A stretch of DNA of 48,802 nucleotides from an uncultured Phascolarctobacterium sp. (lineage in GTDB: Bacteria; Bacillota; Negativicutes; Acidaminococcales; Acidaminococcaceae), in the NCBI GenBank assembly GCA_949295115.1, contig CASFJU010000009.1:1-48802 (forward strand). Reading direction: 5' to 3'. Position numbers and translations under genes: made by a program. Numbering within the stretch: position 1 is the first letter of the stretch; every line of letters begins with the position of its first letter. Of the stretch, positions 42,909 to 48,802 are shown one piece after another. Below the pieces are notes generated by a model. The model was not told the origin of the DNA and searched no databases. It was given only the letters and a program-made list of their open reading frames with translations.

Positions 42909-43583
42909 ATGACTCAAAAACAAAAACTTAATATTTTTAACCTTGTTGCAGGTGCAAAATGCGACCATCCGCCTCATCACAATTTATCCACCGCAGGCGC
43001 AAATGCTTTTGCCAAAATGCCAACGGATTATGATGAGCAGGCAAAACTTACTCAACAATTAGTTACCGCCGCGCAAAACGGCGATAAGGATGCTTTGGAA
43101 AGGCTTTGTATTTTTTACGAGCCTTTGTTTAAAAAGGAGATGCGGAGAGAAATTTTTTATAACTCTATCGGTTACGAAGAAGGTTTAAGTTTGGCGCGCC
43201 TTAAATTTATTGAACTTGTTTTGAATTATAACGGCGCTGATTTTACGCATTTTGCGGGTTATGTCCGCTGCCGAATTCATTTCGCTTTATATGACGAGAT
43301 GAAAAAAGCGTGGAAACGTGAAAATAACGAAACTGCTATCCCTGTCGGCGATGATAGCGATACGCCAGCCCTTGCTGATAACATGATTGAGCGCGAGGAA
43401 CTTGCCATATTATTGAAGCTGGCTTTAAAAAAGCTGACTGAAAAGCAGCGCAATACAATAAAAGCCTTATACTTTGAAGGTTACAGCGGCAAGGAACTTG
43501 CCGCCAAACAAAAAATAACGCCTGCTATGGTTAGTAAAAACCATAAACAGGCGTTAAAAATTTTACGCAGTAATATTGCGTAA
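42909..43583 (+). CDS. Sigma-70-like (ECF-type) factor divergent from the autotransporters
   Basis: 224-residue protein with the plan of a small sigma factor. A poorly conserved N-terminal extension (about 1-45) is followed by region 2 (about 50-125; VTAAQNGDKDALERLCIFYE, then FAGYVRCRIHFALYDEMK) and region 4 (about 165-222; LKKLTEKQRNTIKALYFEGY, ELAAKQKITPAMVSKNHKQA) containing the -35-binding helix-turn-helix. No anti-sigma gene is adjacent. A role in transcribing the neighbouring autotransporters is inferred from position and from the shared promoter motif. The site AAAGGGG lies about 12 bases before ATG, which is rather far and suggests modest translation. It could also be a TcdR/UviA-like or conjugation-related sigma. 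Confidence 0.75.
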   Translation: MTQKQKLNIFNLVAGAKCDHPPHHNLSTAGANAFAKMPTDYDEQAKLTQQLVTAAQNGDKDALERLCIFYEPLFKKEMRREIFYNSIGYEEGLSLARLKFIELVLNYNGADFTHFAGYVRCRIHFALYDEMKKAWKRENNETAIPVGDDSDTPALADNMIEREELAILLKLALKKLTEKQRNTIKALYFEGYSGKELAAKQKITPAMVSKNHKQALKILRSNIA

Positions 43584-43602
43584 CGAACTTATAAAGATAC
43601 AA

Positions 43603-43640
43603 AAATCCCTTTTACCGTGCTGCCACAGTAAAAGGGATTT
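43603..43640. terminator. Bidirectional terminator between the sigma-like gene and rpsR
   Basis: AAATCCCTTTTAC and GTAAAAGGGATTT form a perfect 13-base stem (43603-43615, 43628-43640) between the convergent genes. Confidence 0.88.
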
Positions 43641-43675
43641 GCTTGTTATTTTCCGCTGTGCTTTAAGCCAGACGG

Positions 43676-43906
43676 TTATTCGCAGGTAAACGGCAGCAAT
43701 GCTACGTTACGTGCGCGTTTAATTGCAGTGGTCATCTGGCGCTGATGTTTTGCGCAGTTGCCGGAAATACGGCGCGGTAAAATTTTGCCGCGTTCGGTGA
43801 TATAACGGCGCAGTCTTGCTACGTCCTTATAATCGATTTCTTCAACTTTATCAACACAGAAGCTGCAAACTTTTCTTCTCGGTCTTCTGCCTCTTTCGCG
43901 TTTCAT
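43676..43906 (-). CDS. rpsR: 30S ribosomal protein S18
   Basis: 76-residue S18 of normal length. Family sequence features are [39 protein letters not shown] and [24 protein letters not shown] and the later Cys may bind zinc. Last gene of the conserved rpsF-ssb-rpsR operon. Confidence 0.97.
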   Translation of the reverse strand: MKRERGRRPRRKVCSFCVDKVEEIDYKDVARLRRYITERGKILPRRISGNCAKHQRQMTTAIKRARNVALLPFTCE

Positions 43907-43924
43907 TCGCTTAAACCCTCCTTG

Positions 43925-44338
43925 TTAAAATGGGATTTCCTCATCAAAAGGAACCTGCGAGCCGAAGGATTCCATATCGCTTCTGCCGCTGCCTGCTTCA
44001 CCGCCATTACCCGGCGTATAGCCCTTGCGTTCGATAAATTCCACGCCGTTAGCGACAACTTCGGTAACATAATGTTTGTTGCCGTCCTTGCCGTCATAGC
44101 TGCGGATCTGCAAGCGGCCGTCCACAAGCACCCTGTGCCCTTTCATAAGGCTGTTCCCGCATAATTCTGCCGTTTTACCCCATACAACGATGTTGATAAA
44201 ATCGGCTTCTCTTTGCCCGTCCTGATTAGTAAAAGGCCTGTCAACCGCCAGCGTGAACTGGCATACAACCTTGCCGGTAGTGGTATAACGCACTTCCGGG
44301 TCACGCACCAGGCGGCCCAATAACATAATCTTGTTCAT
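43925..44338 (-). CDS. ssb: Single-stranded DNA-binding protein
   Basis: 137-residue SSB. The OB fold covers residues 1-105 (MNKIMLLGRLVRDPEVRYT, FINIVVWGKTAELC and GHRVLVDGRLQIRSYD). A short Gly/Ser-rich linker leads to the acidic tip DEEIPF, which recruits replication and repair proteins. It sits between rpsF and rpsR as in most Firmicutes. Confidence 0.97.
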   Translation of the reverse strand: MNKIMLLGRLVRDPEVRYTTTGKVVCQFTLAVDRPFTNQDGQREADFINIVVWGKTAELCGNSLMKGHRVLVDGRLQIRSYDGKDGNKHYVTEVVANGVEFIERKGYTPGNGGEAGSGRSDMESFGSQVPFDEEIPF

Positions 44339-44358
44339 AACTTTACGTTACCTCCGGA

Positions 44359-44646
44359 TTACTCGCCTTTTTTAATAACCATGTGGCGCATTACTTCGTC
44401 GGTAATTTTCATTACACGGTCAAGTTCTTTAACAGCTTTGGGTTCTGCGCTGAAAGTTACGAGTACATACTGACCTTCGGTGAAATCCTGGATTTCATAA
44501 GCGAGGCGTTTTTTGCCCCAGCGGTCGGTTTTTTCTACAGTACCACCGTTTGCGGTGATGAGGTTTTCAAATTTGGCTACAACAGCTTCAAATGCTTCTT
44601 CCTCTACAACCGGTTTAACGATGTACATGACTTCGTAATTGTTCAC
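44359..44646 (-). CDS. rpsF: 30S ribosomal protein S6
   Basis: 95-residue S6, which partners S18 in the 30S platform. Blocks are YEVMYIVKPVVEEEAFEA, DRWGKKRLAYEIQDFTEGQY and VLVTFSAEPKAVKELDRVM. It begins at GTG 44646 with GGAGGAGG 7 bases upstream. First gene of the operon. The roughly 75-base leader contains C- and G-rich segments that could form the autoregulatory S6:S18-binding structure, but I cannot confirm its consensus. Confidence 0.96.
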   Translation of the reverse strand: MNNYEVMYIVKPVVEEEAFEAVVAKFENLITANGGTVEKTDRWGKKRLAYEIQDFTEGQYVLVTFSAEPKAVKELDRVMKITDEVMRHMVIKKGE

Positions 44647-44721
44647 GAAATCACCTCCTCCTTTGGACTTTGGCCCCCGTTTGGGAGCAGGGGAATTGTA
44701 TATATCTATACAAGCTTAAAT

Positions 44722-44750
44722 ATTATATCATCCGCTTAGGCGTTTTGCAA
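44722..44750 (-). promoter_or_regulatory. Promoter of rpsF-ssb-rpsR
   Basis: On the minus strand TTGCAA (44745-44750) and TATAAT (44722-44727) are spaced by 17 bases. It lies just after the end of the upstream UxaE-like gene. Confidence 0.65.
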
Positions 44751-44766
44751 GCTGTATTTTAAATTT

Positions 44767-46137
44767 TTACAGCTCTTTTAAAACAGCAGCTGCGGCATTT
44801 TCAACTTCTGCTTTGTAAGCGGCGCCGTTTGCGGCAAGCACGGCTTTAACCTTAGCGGCAAAGCCTGCTTCGGGGTTCAGCAGTTTTTTATAAGCCAGCG
44901 CCCATGCGCGATTAGCTTCGTCCGCCGGTAAAATCTGCATGCCGGTAAAATCGGGCAGCTGTGCAAAGCTTTGCATTTCTTTCAGCAGGGCTTCATCCTG
45001 CGCCTTAACGATATTTAAAGCTGCCAGCCACAGCAGGTTGCCGGTTTTAAAGCAGGCCTGCCCTTTGAAGGCTTTGGCAAGCGCTCCCAGCTCTTTGGCA
45101 TACAGGTCGGCGTTTAAAAGGCTCAGCCTGTAACCGAAGGTAGCGGCAATTTCGCCGTACACTTTCATGCCTTCTGGGTCGGCGGCAGCCTGTGCGCCAT
45201 CCAGTTCCATAGAAGCCATTTTAATGCCGTTGCGCTGCAGCTCGTTGCTGATTAAATACAGCTCCTGCGGCGTCATCAGTTTATCGGCCTTAGCCAGTTT
45301 CAGCTCAAAGTCAATATCCCACGGGGTGTTTTTTAAATAGGTGTTATAAATGTACTGGGTGTGCATAATCGCTTCGCCGAATTCCAGTACGATGCGCTGC
45401 AATTGTTCAGGCTCAAAATGCACAACGGTGTCGCCTGCTTTAAAGTTGGCTTCCAGATATGAACCTTTCATCGCCTCGCGGAATTCTTCCGGCAGTTCGT
45501 TGTATTTGGCTGCTACTTCGTCGGCGCTCATGCTTTCGATTTTGGTATCGATTTTATCGCTGCAGTCAAAGCCAATCATGCTGTAGCCGTAAAGCAGTGC
45601 TTTAACGATTTCTTCTTCCGTCGTCAGCCCGGCAGCGTTGGCACCGTAGCCTTCCTTGTAGCCAAGCTCCAGCACACCCCATGTTGCGGTGTCTACTGCT
45701 TCCAAAAAATTGCGTTTTAAAACATCCGCATTGGCGGCGGCGTAATCTACCAGCACCGGACGCGCCTGACGCAGTTTAAACTGCGGTGCGGCGTAAGCAG
45801 CGGCAGCACCCAGCCAGTCGCTGAAGGCCACGCTGATGCCCTTGCCGTTTTGTGCCTGCGGCGCAGTCCATTTTACATAGCGGCGCACCACGGCGGCATT
45901 GTTGGGGTTCAGCTCCATTACGTCTACCGTGATGTCCTTCACCTTGCCGCTTTCTTTTTTTGCAAACAGGCCGGCAAAAGCACATTCGCCCTTGTAAGCG
46001 CAAGCCAGCACGCGACCCGCTTCCGCATCAAGCAGCGCCAGCCATGCACCCTGCACCTCGCTTAAAGATGCGGCTACAACTTTGCCGCCCGTAATTTCTT
46101 CCATCGCCTGTACGGCGTCTAACTGTTTTATAGCCAT
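44767..46137 (-). CDS. Tagaturonate epimerase (UxaE)-family protein, divergent active site
   Basis: 456-residue cytoplasmic protein. The middle matches the UxaE (tagaturonate/fructuronate epimerase) barrel as I remember it: FLEAVDTATWGVLELGYKEG, YGANAAGLTTEEEIVKAL and GFDCSDKIDTKIESMSADE correspond to the DATWGVFQEGYSEGFGAD and IDPSDH blocks of Thermotoga UxaE. Where UxaE has a His/Ser/Asp-rich segment (SLHSGSDKFS) this protein reads SLLNADLYAK, and the DFEVSVDE strand is DFELKLAKAD. Key polar residues therefore seem lost and catalysis is doubtful. No uronate genes are nearby; it lies upstream of rpsF with its own promoter. The C-terminal part is Ala-rich. Real gene: GGAGG 7 bases before ATG. 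Confidence 0.7.
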   Translation of the reverse strand: MAIKQLDAVQAMEEITGGKVVAASLSEVQGAWLALLDAEAGRVLACAYKGECAFAGLFAKKESGKVKDITVDVMELNPNNAAVVRRYVKWTAPQAQNGKGISVAFSDWLGAAAAYAAPQFKLRQARPVLVDYAAANADVLKRNFLEAVDTATWGVLELGYKEGYGANAAGLTTEEEIVKALLYGYSMIGFDCSDKIDTKIESMSADEVAAKYNELPEEFREAMKGSYLEANFKAGDTVVHFEPEQLQRIVLEFGEAIMHTQYIYNTYLKNTPWDIDFELKLAKADKLMTPQELYLISNELQRNGIKMASMELDGAQAAADPEGMKVYGEIAATFGYRLSLLNADLYAKELGALAKAFKGQACFKTGNLLWLAALNIVKAQDEALLKEMQSFAQLPDFTGMQILPADEANRAWALAYKKLLNPEAGFAAKVKAVLAANGAAYKAEVENAAAAVLKEL

Positions 46138-46165
46138 TAAAATGCCTCCATTAATTTAGTCATCC

Positions 46166-46201
46166 TTATATATTATCGCCAAAAATGGCGTTTTACGCAA
46201 G
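46166..46201 (-). promoter_or_regulatory. Promoter of the UxaE-family gene
   Basis: On the minus strand TTGCGT and GATAAT are spaced by 17 bases, about 35 bases upstream of the start codon. The spacer contains a small CGCC/GGCG hairpin. Confidence 0.45.
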
Positions 46202-46204
46202 CAA

Positions 46205-46268
46205 AAAAACAAGTGCCCACCAAAAGGCTCCGGTAATATCAACCGATAAATTTACCGGCAGGCACAAG
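46205..46268 (-). terminator. Two-tier hairpin and T tract, probable terminator
   Basis: On the minus strand an outer GTGCC/GGCAC pairing encloses an inner CCGGTAA/TTACCGG hairpin and is followed by TTGTTTTTTT. It would stop transcripts coming from rarD and lies upstream of the UxaE-family promoter. Confidence 0.65.
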
Positions 46269-46313
46269 ATACTGTGTTTTTAATTTACAAAACTTACCGG
46301 TCAGTTATCGATA

Positions 46314-46471
46314 TTTTCCACATAGTTTTCCACAGTTCGCTCTTTTTTTATAAACTAACCGTCAAATTTCCTTACTTTTTTACAGGCTTTTGCAGTTTTA
46401 CGCAGGATTTATCCACAGTTTTCAACACATTATCAACAAAATGTTAATAAGTTTGCCGCTTGTGCGGATAA
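46314..46471. other. Cluster of DnaA-box-like sequences (candidate origin element)
   Basis: Within 158 bases of the 402-base non-coding gap are TTTTCCACA (46314-46322 and 46326-46334), the perfect DnaA box TTATCCACA (46409-46417), TTTTCAACA (46419-46427), TTATCAACA (46430-46438) and, on the other strand, TTATCCGCA (46463-46471). An AT-rich stretch (46341-46400) lies between them. The gap otherwise holds only the terminator and promoter to its left. dnaA is not in the window, so this may be oriC, part of it, or a DnaA-titrating or regulatory site. Confidence 0.6.
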
Positions 46472-46539
46472 CTAACCTTACTACTATATATGCTGTTTGC
46501 GAATTTTTACAGCAGTTTTACATTACGCTTACAAACTGT

Positions 46540-47421
46540 TTAATTGCTCCGCAGCTGCGAAACAACAAAAAGGGCAAGCGCGGCCCAAATCCAGCCGAAA
46601 GCCAGTAAATGGCTGCCTGTAAACGGTTCGCCGTAGACGAACACGCCCAAAAGCAAGGTCAGCGTCGGCGAAATGTACTGCAAAAAGCCGATGATTTTCA
46701 GCGGCAAGAGCTTCGCCCCGGCAGTAAACAGCAAAAGCGGCACGGCTGTTACCGCGCCCGCACCGGCCAGCAGGCACAGCACATGCGTATCGCCGGAGGC
46801 ATAAAACGAAACGCCCTGCTGCCACAGCGTGTATTCATACATCAGCGCCAGCGGCGTAATAATTAAGGTTTCCAGCATAATGCTGGTCAGGCTGCTCACC
46901 GGCAGTAATTTTTTAATCAGCCCGTACAGCGCAAAGCTGACGGCCAGTGTAAGCGATACCCACGGCAGTTTGCCGAAGCTCCACACCATGCTGGCCACAC
47001 CCACGCAGGCGCAAAGCACGGCGGCAATCTGCATTTTGTTCAGCCGCTCGCGTAAAAACAGCACCGCAAACAGTACGCTTACCAGCGGATTGATGTAGTA
47101 GCCCATGCTGGTTTCCACAATGTGCCCGTTGTTGACCGCCCAGATGAACGAACCCCAGTTGATGCTGATGACAAAGGCTGCGGAAACCATGGCGGCACCG
47201 GTTTTGAAACTGCTGAAAATGCTTTTGACTTCGGTAAGGAACAACGGCAGTTTGCCCTGAAATATAATCAAGAGAGCCACGAACACGCAGCTCCACATAA
47301 AACGGCTGGAAAGGATTTCAAACGGCAGCACGTCGTCCAGCAGCTTCCAGTAAACTGGCAGCACGCCCCACAAAACATATGCGCCCAGTCCGCAGGCCAG
47401 GCCTTTTTTATAATCGTTCAT
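46540..47421 (-). CDS. rarD: RarD-type EamA family permease
   Basis: 293-residue inner-membrane protein with about 10 helices, of the drug/metabolite transporter superfamily, RarD branch. Characteristic segments are KGLACGLGAYVLWGVLPVYW at the start, EILSSRFMWS, INWGSFIWAVNNGHIVETSM followed by GYYINPLVSVLFA, and near the end FLQYISPTLTLLLGVFVYGE. The substrate is unknown despite the historic chloramphenicol-sensitivity name. It follows the MFS gene by 12 bases with AAGGAG before ATG, so the two form an operon. Confidence 0.9.
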   Translation of the reverse strand: MNDYKKGLACGLGAYVLWGVLPVYWKLLDDVLPFEILSSRFMWSCVFVALLIIFQGKLPLFLTEVKSIFSSFKTGAAMVSAAFVISINWGSFIWAVNNGHIVETSMGYYINPLVSVLFAVLFLRERLNKMQIAAVLCACVGVASMVWSFGKLPWVSLTLAVSFALYGLIKKLLPVSSLTSIMLETLIITPLALMYEYTLWQQGVSFYASGDTHVLCLLAGAGAVTAVPLLLFTAGAKLLPLKIIGFLQYISPTLTLLLGVFVYGEPFTGSHLLAFGWIWAALALFVVSQLRSN

Positions 47422-47433
47422 TATATGCGCTCC

Positions 47434-48615
47434 TTATTTGCGCAGCTGCGCCGGAATAGGAATTTTAAACGCCACTGCAGCTGCCAGCACCGGCAGCACG
47501 GTAATCAGCCCCATGACAAACGGCAGGCCGTAATAATCGGCTAAAAAACCCAGCATGGTAACGCCAAAGCCGCCCATACCGACACTGAAACCAATCGTCA
47601 GCCCGGCGGCCATGCCGACATTGTTGGGCAGCATCGTCTGCGCTAAAATTGTGGTTGTGGCAAACGAGCCGATGATGGAAAAACCTGCCAAAGCCACGGC
47701 AAAAAGCACGGCGGCAGGCTGCGTTACATTGGCAATCAGCCAGATGGCAGGAATGCTGCACAGCACCGAACCCAAAATAATGCGCCTTGCGCCCAGCTTA
47801 TCGCTCAGCACCGCACCGATATAAGTACCTGCCACGCCGCCCAAAAGGAAGAACGATACCAACATGCTGGCAAATTCCGGCGCAGCGTCGCGGAAGTTGA
47901 TGAAAAATAAAGGCAGATAGGTGGAAAGCCCTGTATGAATGGTGGAACGCAGAAAGATAAACATCAGCACAAACGCCAATCCCGCATAAGGTATTTTCTG
48001 CACTGCGCCGCTCTTTTTAGCAGCCTGCACCATTAAATTATGTTCCAAATTAACGCGCTTGTATTCCGGCATATACTTCATCATCAAGCCAAATACAAGT
48101 AAGCCCGGCAACACAAAGTACATCGTGTTGTGCAAACCGCCCGGCAGCGTCAATAAAAACGCCATTAGCAGCGACCCGGCTGCCATCCCGGCGTTGCCGC
48201 CCAGTGAAAACAGCCCCATGTTGGCAGCTTTGTTGTTGTCCGTACTTAAAAAATTAGTAGTTTTAGAAGCCTGCGGATGATAGGTTGCACTGGCAACGCC
48301 AATAACGACGACCGTACACATTAGTAGGCCATACGCCGGCACCCAGCCGACAAAAGCAAAACCCGCACCAGCCATGGCAGCGCAAAACGGCAGCATGCCC
48401 GGCAGCGATTTTTTATCTGTAATATAACCAAACAACGGCTGAATAACTGATGAAGTTATATTCTGAGTCAGCACAATAAACGCCAGCTGCGAATAGCTTA
48501 AGGCAAACAGTTCTTTTAAATGCGGCAGCACGATAGGCAGTGCTCCTGCCTGCAAATCCGTTACCAAATGCCCCAGTGCCAGCGCAACGACCGGCATACT
48601 GATATTTTTCAGCAT
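47434..48615 (-). CDS. MFS transporter, fosmidomycin-resistance (Fsr) type
   Basis: 393-residue major facilitator with about 12 helices. The start ALGHLVTDLQAGALPIVLPH is typical of the Fsr group, as is SATYHPQASKTTNFLS in helix 4-5. The second half begins around residue 210 (FVLMFIFLRSTIHTGLSTYL), and SDKLGARRIILGS matches the helix 8-9 MFS loop. It is probably an efflux pump; the substrate is not predictable. First gene of a two-gene operon with rarD. The remaining 187 bases to the window end (48616-48802) show no gene that I can support. Confidence 0.82.
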   Translation of the reverse strand: MLKNISMPVVALALGHLVTDLQAGALPIVLPHLKELFALSYSQLAFIVLTQNITSSVIQPLFGYITDKKSLPGMLPFCAAMAGAGFAFVGWVPAYGLLMCTVVVIGVASATYHPQASKTTNFLSTDNNKAANMGLFSLGGNAGMAAGSLLMAFLLTLPGGLHNTMYFVLPGLLVFGLMMKYMPEYKRVNLEHNLMVQAAKKSGAVQKIPYAGLAFVLMFIFLRSTIHTGLSTYLPLFFINFRDAAPEFASMLVSFFLLGGVAGTYIGAVLSDKLGARRIILGSVLCSIPAIWLIANVTQPAAVLFAVALAGFSIIGSFATTTILAQTMLPNNVGMAAGLTIGFSVGMGGFGVTMLGFLADYYGLPFVMGLITVLPVLAAAVAFKIPIPAQLRK

Positions 48616-48802
48616 AGTTTTAACCTTCTTATTATATTTATCAGTTTAAACTAATTGTAGCACAGAAAAAGAATTTTAACCATTGTAGTTTTAAGATAAT
48701 GTAGGCAGCTATCTATACGCGTCATATGCTCCCTATTCAGTCGCATACTATGCGAAAGCTCCCTGTCACAATTATCAGCTTCGTTTGCACTCGCTGCTAA
48801 TT

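Noticed and set aside
46205..46268. Two-tier hairpin upstream of the UxaE-family gene considered as a riboswitch
   Set aside because: A plausible promoter for that gene lies downstream of the hairpin and a T tract follows it, so it fits better as a terminator for transcripts from rarD.
1..48802. CRISPR arrays, prophage genes and insertion sequences
   Set aside because: No regularly spaced repeats, transposase, integrase or phage structural genes were recognised in any frame.

Overview
The window looks like chromosomal DNA from a Gram-negative-type (diderm) Firmicute of the class Negativicutes, most likely an Acidaminococcaceae member close to Phascolarctobacterium. This is inference from gene content; no marker gene was searched. 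The evidence is: (a) outer-membrane features (two classical autotransporters ending in Phe, an AsmA/TamB-like protein); (b) Firmicute features (strong GGAGG ribosome binding sites, an LCP protein, DUF951, the rpsF-ssb-rpsR cluster, reverse rubrerythrin); and (c) a succinate-to-propionate operon (succinate CoA-transferase, split methylmalonyl-CoA mutase, methylmalonyl-CoA decarboxylase alpha subunit, dicarboxylate carrier). Most genes lie on the minus strand.

Layout. 1-1760: lysA (cut by the window edge) behind a TrmB-type regulator. 1836-2876: an antitoxin-toxin-antitoxin cassette with its own promoter and operator-like palindrome. 3088-3164: tRNA-Arg(CCT), then a small unknown gene. 3645-4371: reverse rubrerythrin with a PerR-like box. 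4378-6645: M48 protease and CaiB-type CoA-transferase. 6722-7936: ThiW-like ECF S component, small membrane protein and a zinc-type ArsR regulator. 7935-9248: AsmA-like protein. 9306-11686: divergent pyridoxine kinase and a MocR regulator whose PLP lysine is replaced by Arg. 11701-18565: 2-aminoethylphosphonate uptake and breakdown (phnW, binding protein, fused permease, ATPase, phnX), interrupted by ychF. 18752-26392: propionate operon with a divergent LysR gene; the CoA-transferase carries an apparent 1-base frameshift. 26606-29074: LCP protein, CoA-pyrophosphatase Nudix enzyme and DUF951. 29076-35668: branched-chain amino acid ABC transporter with two tandem binding proteins and a CBS-ACT protein. 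36041-43583: surface cassette of two tandem autotransporters with near-identical barrels, flanked by a small HTH protein and a divergent sigma-like factor; the first autotransporter has an 8-base G tract in its promoter spacer. 43676-46137: rpsR, ssb, rpsF and a divergent UxaE-family protein. 46314-46471: a cluster of DnaA-box-like 9-mers. 46540-48615: RarD and an Fsr-type MFS transporter.

How the genes work together. The organism appears to import succinate or another dicarboxylate, activate it with CoA, rearrange it to methylmalonyl-CoA and decarboxylate it to propionyl-CoA; the CoA-transferase recycles CoA back to succinate. The mmdBCD subunits and the epimerase are not in the window. The phosphonate genes would release phosphate, alanine and acetaldehyde from 2-aminoethylphosphonate. 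The minus-strand bias left of about 46 kb, the DnaA boxes, and the presence of ychF, DUF951 and rpsF-ssb-rpsR (near oriC in Bacillus) suggest that the right end lies close to a replication origin.

The observations most worth a second look are the possibly phase-variable autotransporter promoter with a linked sigma-like factor, the CoA-transferase frameshift, the DnaA-box cluster, the MocR Lys-to-Arg change, and the UxaE relative that seems to have lost active-site residues.
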